Shown piece after piece: positions 51,341 through 63,841 of a stretch of DNA of 64,000 bases (position 1 is the first letter of the stretch; every line of letters starts with the position of its first letter). The stretch is from positions 1 through 64,000 of the forward strand of contig WION01000278.1 in NCBI GenBank assembly GCA_015039365.1. Direction: 5' to 3'. Source of the stretch: Amanita rubescens (taxonomy: Eukaryota; Basidiomycota; Agaricomycetes; Agaricales; Amanitaceae). The position numbers and the translations under genes were made by a program. The notes under the pieces were generated by a model. The model had not been told where the DNA came from, did no database searches, and saw only the letters and a list, made by a program, of their open reading frames with translations.

Positions 51341-53838
51341 TCACACCTGGTCTATCGGCACGTAGGTGTCTTTGGCGAGCCAGGTCTCAGGCACCAAAGC
51401 ACGGACATTCGGATGCAATCCACCAAGAACGATTCTTCGCAATTCTGTAGAGGTCAAAACCCCTCTGTATGGTACCGTGTCGACGATGCTCTAGGATGTG
51501 CATTAGAAAGTTGAGGTAACACTATGATCACCATATCTTACCCCGTTATCACCTTTAACGAGCGCCGTCAAGGCCTCTTTCGCATCTGGCTCATCTCCGA
51601 TCTGTACGAATTGGATGCCCATCGTGTTGGGATGGTATCTGGAACTTTTCAGGCGCGCCACGGCTTGCTCGATGACGCTAGCCGGGTCGTCAGCTACAAG
51701 GATAAAACGAATAAGCTCATGAGGCCGATTTTACTGTCAAAGAGAATAGCGCACTTGGCACTCCGTCCGTAAGGATAATGATATCTAACGGCGGAATCTT
51801 CGAGTATTCTTCGGAGTTGGAGACGGTGCGGTCGATTCTGTCAAGATGGCCATTAAGCACGGCTTTCAGTATTGCCCCCGTCGGCGTCCATCCTTGCGAA
51901 TATCATAAATCTAGGAACGAATACAACAATACTGTATTCCCTACCGTTTGGCATAATACCGTCAAATCTCGATTTAATTGTTTCTGCACCCTGCTAAAAG
52001 TGAGACCGGAGTTGCGACGCATGGTATACAGACGCACTTGTGCTCCTTGATCATAGATATCGCAGTTCAGGAATCGCAAGCTCATTGAGCGCACATTCAG
52101 CTTTAATGCGTAGTCTGCGATTTCAAGAAGTGCATCCCGGGTTTCGTCCCACCGAGATCCTAACATCTGTTATGGTCGTACTGAGATTGATTACTTCCAC
52201 CGTGGCGCTCTACTTACCGATCCAGAGTCGTCGATTATGAATAAGACATCATAGTTCCTTTGATTTTACGATCAGTAAAGAATAGGTTACATCAAGGGAG
52301 CACTTACCTGAGATAGTCTTCTATCACGGTTGGCCGAGGCTCATCCATCACTGGATTATAACCCTGGACAGTTTTTGCGGGTGGAGGCGGAGGTTTCATG
52401 ACCTGGGCTATCTCCATAGTAGCCGGAGGTGGGGGTGCAGATTCCTCGCTCTTGGGCGCATCTTCAACGGTGGGAGGTTCCATATATGGGGGTGCAGGTT
52501 CCTCGATCTTAGGTATATCTATGACGAAGAGAGGTTCTACCGGTGCGGGCACGCTCTTAGGTATCTCTTGAATAGCAGGGGGTGGGCTCTTCGCGCCTAA
52601 ACTTGTTGTTATGCCCCTAATAAATTCGACGTTCGTCTTCAGCCAATTGTTGACGTTCGCCTTTACTACGTCTGATTGAAAAACGTCGACGAGGTCAAAC
52701 CAGCTGAGACCAAAAGATTCATCTATACGGTAATAATGACCACTACAGAACAATCAGCTTCGGAAATAGTAAAAAAGGGCTGTCTGACCGAAAAAACGTC
52801 TCAAACATAAACTGTTGATGAGAGAGGCTCGAATCTGCGGCAATACGTGCCAGCTGCCTAATAGCGTAGTTGATGTTCAGCTCAATGTCATCTTGTCTTC
52901 GGACGCCCAGCTGTTTGAAGACGTGGTCGGAGAATTTACGGGCATACTGGGGTGATGGATGCCATTCCCTGGTCGTGGGTAACACTTTAGGAAGATAATC
53001 TCGTAAGCCTGTGCCCAAACTGAGAACTAGTCCAATGCGTTCTTCGGGCCATATCTTCTTCCACTCGCTTGACGCCAAGACCATAGGATTATTGTAGCCT
53101 CCGAATCCAGAGTCCTGAAATCGACGAAGCTTGTCGGTTTGGAATGTCTGTGGAGAAATGTAAATTGGCGAAGCTATAGTCGTCCTTGCAATTTCTGGGA
53201 CGGTCCAGTGGCGGCTAGCGGAAGGTGATAATTGTCGTTTGTATGAGCTAATGGTATGGGTGTAGCTGGGAGCGCTTTCCATCATTGTAACGAACATCTA
53301 TGAGAGAGATTGTACAGGGTTTCCATACAATGCATTCAAGTATCCGAATTACAATACCTTCGTACTCGGATGGCTGTGAAGATCCTGATTGTCTTGGAGG
53401 GGCAATCTGATCGAGATATCAGGTGACCCGGTATACTTTGTTACTATATGGGCTACGAAGGCATCGAACTTTGACGTATCCAGGAAACGGCCATCCGCAA
53501 TAATCTTCCATACGTCTCCTTTCTCGCTGAAGAGTTCCTTGACGGCCAGTTCATAGATGTCGATAGCCGTCTCACAATCCAGCCCTAATCTTCCAAGAAG
53601 GATCGATACTAACCCGCCCACGGATGTGCCGCAGATAAGGTCAAAAACCTGGCATGGAAGTAGAGCCCTGCCGTTCTTTGTCAGTAGCTCCTTCATTATT
53701 GCGTCGATAATCAAAAGGGATGCGAGTCCACGCATACCGCCGCCGTCAATGACAAGTATATGTTTAGGTGTTCCTAGTACTGATATTCAGCATTCTAGTT
53801 GTAAAGGAATCATGATCTGGCTTACTCTCGTCTGCCAT
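51341..53838 (-). CDS. Patatin-like phospholipase fused to a vWA domain (locus B)
   Basis: Ten exons (53838-53826, 53779-53358, 53297-52789, 52742-52308, 52257-52218, 52166-52038, 51990-51945, 51892-51755, 51693-51542, 51490-51341) give 677 residues in phase. The patatin domain has the oxyanion motif DGGGMRG (16-22), the nucleophile motif GTSVGG (Ser57) and the catalytic Asp207 in QDSGFGG, so it should be an active lipid acyl hydrolase. A Pro/Glu-rich linker (APPYMEPP, PPPPPAKTVQG) leads to a vWA domain from about residue 461 with MIDAS DDSGS (469-473). The linker-vWA exons match locus A in length and sequence. The first exon is only 13 nt. The last codons (PIDQV) could instead run into another intron. 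Fungal patatins are known NLR effector domains; this one has no NACHT. Confidence 0.85.
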
Positions 53839-54434
53839 TGTGTCGGTGTGTTGGAGGGAAGGTACGAGCATATATGAGGCGTCAAAAGGGTTCTTTTAAC
53901 AGCTTTTAGTAATCCCGCATGTAATCGTGACATACACAACGTTGTATGTAGCATGCACCATCTGAGCACTATCTGGATGTCTTAGCTAGATGTCACTTGA
54001 TACTACCAGTTGCGTGCATGACGGAGCTGGAAAGTGGCAGATTGACGCTGGAATGCTCTATCCGTCCTCATGTAAAACATGAGTATTAATGTGATTGCAG
54101 AGGTTCGTGCAGGCAGGGGCGTGGCACGAGAAGATATCGATGAAGCCAGGAGATATGTGACTCGGACGTGACGCGTGAACCTCCCTGATATTGACAACCA
54201 TACGACACAATCCATTATCTAATTGTAAAATCATGTCGAACGGTAATCGACTTCAACTGATTGCTCGCCCCTATTGTAGAGGTTCCAGTATCCCTGTAAG
54301 CCCGAGACCAACCGCCCCGCTTCCAGGCGTCGGTAGGCCAGAATGTGGAGGTCATATGAAACATACAGAGATGAGATAGTGGTGCTGTTGTAGCGTATAG
54401 CGATCCGCTGCCTCATTCCATGACCCATCCGGTA
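53839..54434. other. Upstream region of locus B
   Basis: No gene recognised; presumably contains the patatin-vWA promoter. Confidence 0.4.
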
Positions 54435-54957
54435 TCATCTTGCCAGTTGATTTAAGAGACTGAGAGCGATTGCGACTGAGGGTGTGGTAATGCGGATGGC
54501 GTATCCCGTGCAAACGAAAACACCACTCATGACGCGACACAGATCAACGACCAGACGACAGTGGACCTTGGAAAGAGCGCGCCGAATGAGTAACGGGATG
54601 AGCGACGTCGTTTTTTTGTCCACGGTGATGGCCATAGGGTCCAGGTCAAACTTGAAGAAGATGCTAGGAGTACCTCCGCCATGCAAGACCCGAGTGTAGT
54701 GAGTAACACTGTATTGGTTAGTCTTTAATGAGCAGGAACGGCAATATATGTCGAGGGCACAACGTGGAGGAAGTACTGGTACGTGATGAAGGCTATAGAG
54801 CAGCTTTAGAATTTGAAAGGCGAAGAAAAGCTCATAACTGCCGCGGTGTTTGGAACTTGAGCGGCCTTTGTAGGTCGAAGGAAGCTTTGGAAAGACATCG
54901 AACTGGACGAGCGGAGCAGGAACGACGGAGTTCTAGCTTGTCGAGCAGCGGCTCTCC
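54435..54957 (-). pseudogene. ERV41: Internally deleted copy of COPII-vesicle protein Erv41 (ERGIC2)
   Basis: Erv41 helps cargo receptors cycle between ER and Golgi. The N-terminal piece reads EPLLDKLE, then in another frame VVPAPLVQFDVFPKLPSTYK (key residues FPKLPSTYK). Downstream are YQYFLHVVPSTYIAVPAH followed by an in-frame TAA, then in another frame KTNQYSVTHYTRVL, TPSIFFKFDLDPMAITV and GVFVCTGYAIRITT. The lumenal domain in between is missing, and there are at least two frameshifts. A functional copy must exist elsewhere. Confidence 0.75.
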
Positions 54958-57349
54958 TTTGGTTGGGCCATCTGCGCCGTCATCGTCGTCGACTTCAACT
55001 TGGCCTTCCGCTCCTCTAATCCCATTATGCAGCGCGACCTCTGTCCGTCTACAAGCGAAAACGAACAAACCAAAAAACACCTGGCAAACGGAGCTCAAAA
55101 CGTCCCACTCCTACTCCCAACGAAACCGAAGACGACGACGCTGAGGTGTACAAGAAGCGTAGGTCGCAGGTGACTTGGCGTCGAACCAGAGGGAACGACG
55201 GGAGTCAAGATGCGGGACGAGTCGGATGCAAAAGGTGATGCATTGATGTCGGTGGGAATGGCGCCAGTGCCCAAGTTGGCGGAGAGATCAGAACGTGGAA
55301 GTTGAGATGCGAGACTAGTCGGATGCGGAAGGCAGCAGTGTTTTCAGTTTTCCCTTAGCACAGTTACGAAGGGGAGGGCGCAGAGGGCGTGCAGGGGAAT
55401 TCATCTAGGCTCAGCCAGGATGTGGACTTTGAGGACGGCGATGTTGTTTTTTGCACTTATGCGCGGTTGGTGGCATTACGTTACAAACCCGCGATTTCAA
55501 ACCCCATTTCGGAATAAAGACCGAGTCCTTCGTTGCGCTCGGCCTTGGAGTATATCCTGCTAGATCAAAGGTGACTCGCACTTGAAAATAAAGCCGCGCA
55601 ACCCCTTGGATTGATGTAGTTGTTGAGATATATGCCCATATGGCGCTATGGCGCGGCACAACCTTCGCACCTTTCAGAATCAGTGGCAGTGCTAATAAGC
55701 GTCTGCCGTTTCTTTTATTTCGACTTTTTATTAATATTATCACTTGTGGCTTTCAGACTGCGTCCCCGCATCTGCGGTGAGCAGAATAGACTTTTTACTA
55801 TATTTTATCTTCTATTTATTATATGTGTCCAATAAATTTGGATTGCGTTCCGCATTTGAGCTCATTGTACTCGTAACTCGTTACAATAGTACCCATGTCC
55901 GCATGCCACTTCCATTGACGGCAAGTATGCACATGAGTTCTGTTTCTGATGCCTCTATGATTCAAATTTATCAAGCACAGATCAATCACACAAGAGTACA
56001 AGTTCACGTGTATGGCATATTAAAGCGAATAGTAGAGATTCTTGCAACACGGTGATTAACAAGCGAGGGTGCCAAATGGGATTCATGAGCTCAGAATATC
56101 CAAGAGTCGCGGCTAGCGCCATGCGGAGTACAGCTTGATTTCCGAGAATCCTGTGTAATGATGAACTTAAAACGAGGGCGATTCACAGAAGAGAAGAGCT
56201 ATTCACATTCAACTATGCCACTCAGAAGAATCAAACGAATCCTCACCATGTCCGGGACCCATAATCGGTTACTTGCAGAAAGTTTTTCGGCTAGGTGTGC
56301 CGGGTTCTCCTGAAAGGCCTCAGGTCGATATCAGCAATCGCGATTTGGACAACGGACAATTGGAAAATTTTAGCTTCTGTCAAATGAACATGCTGGATTA
56401 CACGAGACGAGGGTGGCTACCGAACTGTAATCCTGAGAATGATGGAGCGAGGCTCCAGAGTGGCTGCAACTGAGCCCAATGGGACCCTAACTGAGGTAAC
56501 AAAATGCACTAGTACAGGCAAAATGAGAGCTATATTAGGGCTTCTCCGACTTCTGCTGTGTTATTCGCATTCACAGCGCTTTGCGACTTCACAGCGCTTT
56601 GCGACTTCACAGCGCTTTGCGACTTCACAGCGCTTTGCGACTTCACAGCGGCTTTGCGACTTCAGAGCGCTTTGCGACTTCACAGCGCCCTATTCGGCTT
56701 AGTTGCACCATCAGAAGGTCAAGAAAGGGAAGCCGAGGAATCACCGTTACTCAGCGCAGAGTTCATGATAATCCCTAATAGTGCTCTAGGTTGGAACTTG
56801 GGAGCCGAACAAGCCTTCCTCAGGAATTGGAATGGTTGTGTGACACGCGGCGCCAACAGTTTCGTGACGTCTTTTGCGGAGATAGCCGATACAAATCGGG
56901 ATGCCTCAGATCCACGCCACGAAAAATGACACGAGAAGTTGACGTTAAAGGACAGGACCCGGTGTTCATTCATAACAGAAGCGTATGTCAGAAAGGTGGG
57001 CGAGGAAAATGGGACGTGGAGGGAGTTAGGATAGCAAGTTATCGTTTTAGTGTATGCCTCGGCCTGCAGGATGTAAACGGTAAGCAAGAGGGACGTGGAA
57101 AATTGGAAAGGCACATCATGATAATATCCGACTGGAAGAATAGGTAACTGCATGACATGTCCCGATTGTGAGCCAATTTTCAGACTGTGCAGTCTCTTTG
57201 AATGCTGTTTCAACATGCCCGACAGGGCACACCGCATTGGACAAATGGACATGCATGGCCCTTCGATCAAGGCTCAGCGCTTATTGCTGAAGGCATCATC
57301 ACTTCTAGCCACTGTGTGCACGTAATTTGCGCGGGGGGCATGCGGCGTG
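54958..57349. other. Non-coding or degraded stretch
   Basis: No gene supported. Contains a short minisatellite (56571-56688) and AT-rich DNA near 55690-55850. Confidence 0.4.
56571..56688. repeat. 18-bp minisatellite, six to seven copies
   Basis: The unit is TTCACAGCGCTTTGCGAC; one copy has an extra G and one has AGAG for ACAG. Confidence 0.9.
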
Positions 57350-57525
57350 TCACTGTTCGCGGGAAATGTAAATCCTATTAAAGAGGTTGGAATTGTTATC
57401 ATGATTTCTGGGATGGCTGGCGATGATTAGCGGCAGCCAATAACGGCTGGGATCATATCTACAGTGGTTCAAGTATAGTTGGGTACATCCATTATCACCG
57501 CAATGAACGTCTATGAGAGAGAAAG
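57350..57525 (-). pseudogene. Second patatin-like remnant
   Basis: The minus strand matches the start of exon 3 of the locus B patatin: the acceptor (TCTCTCATAG), then an equivalent of the Val-Thr-Met-Met start, a PEI-containing segment, and a piece like SPIYISP, interrupted by two stops. It is more diverged than the remnant at 3900-4190. Confidence 0.6.
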
Positions 57526-58098
57526 CAGGATTTGGCTTCGCTTGCTTTTTCGTCTGACGTTGTATCCTGAAAAAAAAAGAATCTACGAGCGAACGCACCG
57601 TCTAGAAAGGTTCTTTCAACATTTCCCACACATGCCGCCAACTAGTCAGATGTGTGTGCCTGACACTTCACTCACTAAGGCCACGGTAGCCTGAAGCTTG
57701 GAGGTAGCAAACCTGACCAGTCACGTCACGACTCCGATGACATTCTTGATTCTACTGGTACTCTGGGTTGGCGAGAACGTAATCCTGACTTTGGATCGGG
57801 AATTGAGTCGTGAGTGTCCTCAGAGTCATTATGGACGGTGTAGGCTGAACGCCGGGCACGTATGGCGTCAGAGTCGTTCATCAGGAAAACTCCATTTTGG
57901 CTTATTTGCTTAGGAGCACTTACGCACTTGAGAAGTTACTTGCTGGGTTACTTCACGTCTTGTGTAAGTCACACATGTCTTATCTACTTGTGATTTCTTA
58001 AGATGTTACTTGCACGTCTTGTGTAAGTCATACACATGTCTTATCTACTTGTGATTTCAATATGTGTAAGAGACAAAGAATTAGCTAAACAATAGACA
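57526..58098. other. 3' flank of the Plavaka gene with a short tandem repeat
   Basis: No gene recognised. 57948-57997 and 58006-58058 are two copies of a roughly 50-bp sequence (CACGTCTTGTGTAAGTCA, CATGTCTTATCTACTTG), 40 bp beyond the transposase stop. They may be sub-terminal repeats of the transposon. Confidence 0.5.
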
Positions 58099-61000
58099 TC
58101 ATCTGTACAACAGGTCAAACGAATTGTGATCAGCAAATTGGTTGACATAGAATGTATCATATCTATCGAGAGAGTTATGGTATGTCAAATCCATGGGAAC
58201 AAAACCCTGTCCAAAGACCGGGATGAGATGTGCACCACGTATAACGCTGTCTATGTGAATTAGTTCCATGCTTCGCGTTCCATCACGCTCGTAGTCTCGA
58301 TCAACAATCCACATCCCTGTCCGAGGACAGGGTCGCTGACGGGTTGTAAACCATTCGACAAGTGCGCAAGGGAACACCTGTTTGTTGTACGTGAATGAGA
58401 CAAAGAAAACGGTTCGTGCTGCCTCCATGCTTGCCATGCCTTGAGCCGTTGGGTCTTTTGAGACAAAGACACAATCTCGACGAGAACTGTTGTTGTGCCA
58501 GGTGGGTGTTGCTCGGATACGTTCACGACGCCGTCCACCATCGCCTGAACAATCGCTAGGGGCATAAAACTCGGCTACCGCAGAATGATAGATATGGAAT
58601 GAGCGTGGGTCTGCGGCGGGCAGCTCATTCAGAGTGAGATCATCAGGGGAAACGTCGGAGTTGGGGAATAGCTGTATGTGAAGGAACTTGCCAACGAGGC
58701 GTGGGAGGTTGAGGATATTGAGACATTCTGCAAGTTGATGTACGCGATGGGGATAACCACGGGCTATAGTAGGAGCTCGTTATGGCTATCCATGAAACTC
58801 GAGGAGCTACGAAAATGACCCACCTCGTGTCATTGCTAGGTTAACCTCATGATCTACCTGACGGCTTGGCCCGTGCACTATTTGGTGATCGTCGTCCTGT
58901 CCCGTATTCCCACCTATTGTCTCCCTGGTGTCAGCCGGCAAGAGGGGTCCATCCAACATGTGGTGCTTCTCTAGATATGACCGGAATGCAGCCAGTTTGG
59001 CGAGACGCTGGTTGATAAGCAACATCTGCCCAAGTGGATGATATTTGTTGGTGCGGCGCCATGGGTCCTTGACGGCCTTGATGTGCATTGATTCCGTGAT
59101 GGACGAACAAAGTCCATTTGGTGAACCAAAGAGTTGGATCGTCTCCTTGTAGTGAACGAGTGAATGTTGCCGAGGTATACTGAGACCGACCTTGCGAACA
59201 CGGCCTTCCTTGCGAACACCAAGAGTTTTGAATATGACCCGGTCTCGATGGAAACGGGTGAGTGCATTATCAATTTCGTTAAGCATAGATTCTGTATGCG
59301 TTGATCGCCGGACCAAATAACAGAAATCTAGGAATGCCGCCAGGCATTTAACCATCTGTTCCGGTACGTGTTCAGATATTGCAGGTAGATATACCTTAAT
59401 AGACATGTAATTAGACATATTTAAGCAAATAGGGTGTTTGCTTACCTTCATTAGAGCCTTGGAGTCATCCCCGGTCCATTGCTTGAACCCTCGCCCTTCG
59501 GGAAACCGCCGGAGACCTGGGAATGAAGGTACTGCTGCTATCCTGAATACAGAACTGTCATGAGCCATCAATCAAATGGAAGGTTTGATGGTTAGTATTC
59601 ATACCTCCGGTCAATATCCGCCATTATGGCATCTGCCTGTGTCTTCCCATGTTCTAGCTCAAGCCACTCGCCCACCCAAGTGACTAAATGGTCCTTGAAG
59701 GTTCCCTTGATAACTTGATGCAGGAGGTCGGATGTAATTAGCTCGTAAATGCTTGCACGTGGGAAAAATGTGGTGAATGGCTGTATGCGGATTACGCTCA
59801 GGCCGGCAAGTCATATCAAGGATTCACCCCACCTTAACGTCACCAACAATGCCATAATCAGTCCATAGCGTCTCCAAGTCCAGACAATCTGATAGCATGG
59901 CCGTATAGGCCGTTGTGCGTGGGAGAGATGGGCCATCAAGATCGTCAGGTGTGCCAGTACATCTATAACGAATAATTAAGTTTTGTAAGTTGTGTCGATG
60001 AGTAATCAAATACGTACCGGGGACACCAGTCACCCACAATACTGGCCAGGATACATTGTTCTGGGTAGTCGGCAATGTAAGGACCGAGGCCATATATAAC
60101 TCGTCGAAAATGTCCATCTGGACATTTTGTGACACAGGGTTCCAACATCGTAGGTCGCAGGGATTCACATATTGCTTGAATTGATGAATGGAACAGCTGC
60201 CGACGAAACTGGCGCCAGTGATCATCGTTTGTATGTTTACGGTCAGCTGATATCGGTCAATCGGATGTCACGGAACATTAATAGATGGTCTACGTACTCT
60301 TAGGAATAGCCAGAAATGCCAAAAGAGACACCGCATTTTTGTGTGCACGACGCACGCTATTTTGAACATTCCCAATGGAGATGTAAAGAGGGTAATACTC
60401 ATTTTGGCCTGTTGCTACTGAAACCGTTGTCTTGTCGCTACCAAGGATGACAGGAACGAACATGCTGCCATGCGTAGATGGATCTTCGGCTATGGCGTCC
60501 TGTGATTAGCATATGATTAGACATTCATTTTGTATTCAATGTTTCACACAACGTACGGCCTGCTTCCATGCCCAATTGGCTGACATTACATCGGACCAAA
60601 CTCGCTCGCCATTTTCGTTGTATTCACGATACGGGGAGATGTGGAATTTCCCTGTGAAATCCGGATTGGCAAGCTGATTCTCCAGTACGGCTAGCGGGTC
60701 TCGATACCAGACCTCATACTCGGATGTGAACCAAGGCGGAACATCCATCCCAGCTGGAATCTCGCCACAATATGATACCGATAGTGCCTTCCAAGTCACA
60801 TCGCCAAGTGGGATGCTATCGATCGTGTGGTAAAGATCCTTGTGATCAACGAATGGTGGGTTGTGGTCCCCAGATTTCGATGCCCATATGTCCATAAGGG
60901 CATCAATCTGGGTGGCGGGGGTTTGATTTCGCGTGTACAAGAATTCTGCTAGTTCAAAATCGGCGCGGTCCAGAAAGGGAGCAAAAGACGCATGGTGATC

Positions 61001-61424
61001 AGTGACTGATGGTGGCGCATCAGCAGGGAGATCTTGACCTAAATTATTACATGGGGTCCCTAATGATATTCCGTCCATTAGTGTTGTATTTATAAAGAAG
61101 TAATATAAGAATGTTACCGTCTAGTAGCGGATGCTTTTCAATAGTGCAACGGGCTGGTGGAATATCATCCTCAGCAGTTTCCTCAGGCGCGGCTGGCCCT
61201 GATTCCATAAGATCGTCATTATCCCAGTTGGCATTGATAATGTTAACATCATCGCTACCCTTACGTCGGTCAGGGTTGGCAGTGATGGTGGCGAATGCGC
61301 GGTGTTTAGCATTGACGTGTTGAGTCAGTCCGGACCTGTTCAGGAAACCACGGCCACAGTTCCGTCCATCCTCAAGCTTGTATTGACAGATAAACGACCG
61401 AGGTCTATACTGACGTTTCGACAT
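58099..61424 (-). CDS. Plavaka transposase, apparently complete
   Basis: Plavaka elements are DNA transposons of Agaricomycetes. Nine exons (61424-61118, 61059-60557, 60499-60298, 60246-60018, 59962-59833, 59780-59605, 59542-59446, 59394-58824, 58763-58099) give 959 residues in phase. It has a C2H2-like zinc finger (CQYKLEDGRNCGRG...LTQHVNAKH, here abridged), HPLLDGTPCNNLG, and the family core motifs IPLGDVTWKALSVSY, WFTSEYEVWYRDP, FVPVILGSDKTTVSVATG, EYYPLYISIGNVQN, KCPDGHFRRVIYGLGPYIAD and CYLVRRSTHTE. Its C-terminal module has ALVEWF and AHLIPVFG. No stop or frameshift was seen, so it may be active. Its partner gene diverges from it at 61572. Start could also be the Met at 61466. Confidence 0.93.
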
Positions 61425-61571
61425 GTATATGATAGAGTGAGATGTGGCTGTGAAGCGTGGGATCAACTAGCAAGAGCTAGCAAGCCACCAATGTCCTAAA
61501 CAAATATAATAGCGTCTCGGAAAACACAAAATCACTCGAAAATACCACCGGTCCATTTGCGACTCAAAAAA
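61425..61571. promoter_or_regulatory. Divergent promoter region of the Plavaka gene pair
   Basis: About 147 bp lie between the two start codons of oppositely oriented genes, so they probably share control elements. No specific site was recognised. Confidence 0.4.
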
Positions 61572-63841
61572 ATGCCTCTTCAACGCATAAAACAAGTACC
61601 AGTCACTCCTCCAACTCCTGGTAAGGTTCATACACCAGGGCGAAAAGATGCTCGACTGTATAGTGAGGTGAGTATGAAAAAAATGGTCCAAATGTGTAAA
61701 TCACCCAAGGACCTTCAGGTAGTTGCCAACCAGAAAGAAAACAGCTCGCCGGTGGATACTAACAATGCAAGCAGCGGATCCATCAGTCCCAAACCTCCCA
61801 GCCGTGCCCGTAGTGGTATTGCAACACGTGCAGCTAATGCCCATAAGCGTCCTGGGCTGCTTGCGCTAGATGACGAAGATTTGAAAGCCTTGCAGAAGAA
61901 ACAGGAAGCAGCCCAGCGTCGTCAAGCCAAGGCTGTAGAGAAGAACACCTATCAAGCACGTCTCCTCAAAAATACAGATCGTATTGCTGCTTTCGAGGAT
62001 GCACTTACCCTCCAACATGCAGACGAGCAGGTAAACGCAGCCCGACCAGTCACGAGAGCTGCTCAGAAAGTGAAACGGCCTGTTGCACAACCGATGGCTC
62101 AGCAGGCTGTTGTCGAGGCTGTTGTCGTCCAAAACAGTGATTCTTCACCAGCTATAGAGGAGCATCTCGAGTCAGATGCATCGCGTATGGATGACACGGA
62201 TTATACGCCCCCCAGTGAGAGTGAATCTAAAATGGAAATGGTGAGACATTGCAATTTGACTTACGAGCAGCATAATCTCAGCCCTCGTATATATAGGACT
62301 ATGAAGACGACGCTCCTAAACAAAAGGGCAAGAAATCTAAGCGCGGTGAGGCTCGAGCACATATTGAAGCTCACCGTCAGTTTGAGCCGAGGACGAACGT
62401 CAAGTCGAGCACTGGTGGAAATACAAACACAGGTAAACATCCGCTTGACTCTGACTCACAGTTGTAAGTCAACTAGTCACGTCTTGCACGTCCCCTCTCA
62501 CCGCTCACTTACTATCACAATCCGCTAGACCACCAACAGCCAAACGAACCAAGTCAACCGAACACAGTTCTCAGCACTCAAACCAACTGCCATTACGGAA
62601 CTACAATGGCACACTCACAAACGCCCCGGATGCTAAAGACTCAGACAATCGCTTTAACCTACAGTATGGTGGAATTATGGATGACGACATACAGGAGATG
62701 ACTCCACTCCCCGTGAAGGCATCTCAAGTCAAGGTTTGCCTATTAAGTATTGCCGCTCATTCTTACTTAAGTTCGGAACAGGTCACAACTAAAGTCGAGC
62801 ATAATACGCCCCTCATCAAGGTCGAAGCGCTTGACCCTGGACTTCCTGGTCGCCGCCGGGGTAAAACAAAGGATCGTTCCTCCATGGGGTGCCTCAATTT
62901 GACCCCCAAACAGCTTGAATCGTGGAGGAAGCTTCTCATACCGGCATTCAGGTCCGTTCTCGGAGCTCTAACCAATCCATGGGACAACTCCAACCCTGAG
63001 CTACTCAATGAGTTAATCTACATTTATCGGCTCGTACTCCCTGATGCCGCACGCGACATAGCGCATAATGGCCCCGAGTATTTAATTGTGAGGTGTCACT
63101 TACGGCTCAATCCGTTCAACCGCTAACAAGACATAAGGCATGTCAGCGTGGTTGTGAATGGCGAGCGCGCATCGCTCGTGAGGTCCTACAGGCGACTGAG
63201 CGATACCTCAACGATCAATGTGGTGAAGCCCCGACCGCCATTGCAGAGTATGTGGGTGAACTGTTGGAGGGCGCCCGTTATATGTGGGAGACGCATGATG
63301 CACCTCAACCCTCAGTAAGTAACCAACATTCGTTCACCTGCCGAATTTCACATACTTTACTGTAGGGATATCAAGGGCTATTTCTCGCACCGTATATCGT
63401 TGCCGGCATCAGGGCGCATCTAGAGATGACTGCCCAGCTCCCTCCGGAGCTCCAGATTTCTGAGCCTCCCCGAGGAGCACTTGCACTCGCTACTGTCGCA
63501 GTATGTGGAACTGTCCGTTTATGATTGGCTGATGTGACAACAGTCGCATCTTTTTCTAGGCTGAACGAGCGCTGAAGGCATGGGAGTCCGGATATTGTAC
63601 GCTTGGGGAAGATGTCAGCAAAAAGAAGGAAGAAGAATTTTCGGAGGCGCACTGGGGAGGCGCAACGAACGCCGTCATCCCGGCGATTCTTCGTATGAGC
63701 GAGCGCAAGTGGCAGAAGATACTTGACAAGGCTATGGAAGCCTCAAGTATACCACGCTCCATGCCACCGTCCTTGCCCACAACAGCTTCGCATGCTCCCG
63801 ACGATGCTCGCTCGCTAGCTTATGAGTCCGATAGCGAATAG
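61572..63841 (+). CDS. Unknown protein paired with Plavaka; C-terminal DUF6532-like domain
   Basis: Exons 61572-62240, 62297-62432, 62540-62733, 62782-63087, 63138-63314, 63366-63500 and 63560-63841 give 632 residues in phase. The N-terminal half is disordered and basic (MPLQRIKQVPVTPPTPGK, a coiled-coil-like QKKQEAAQRRQAK). The C-terminal half (about 330-610) is helical, with WRKLLIPAFRSVLG, YQGLFLAPYIVAGI, GALALATVAAERALKAW and HWGGATNAVIPAI. This pattern resembles DUF6532 of basidiomycetes (by memory, not by search). Its head-to-head position with the transposase suggests it is cargo or an accessory gene of the same transposon. No catalytic motif was seen. Confidence 0.75.

Noticed and set aside
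54728..55144. 138-codon plus-strand frame with basic end
   Set aside because: It overlaps the ERV41 pseudogene on the opposite strand, which explains the coding signal.
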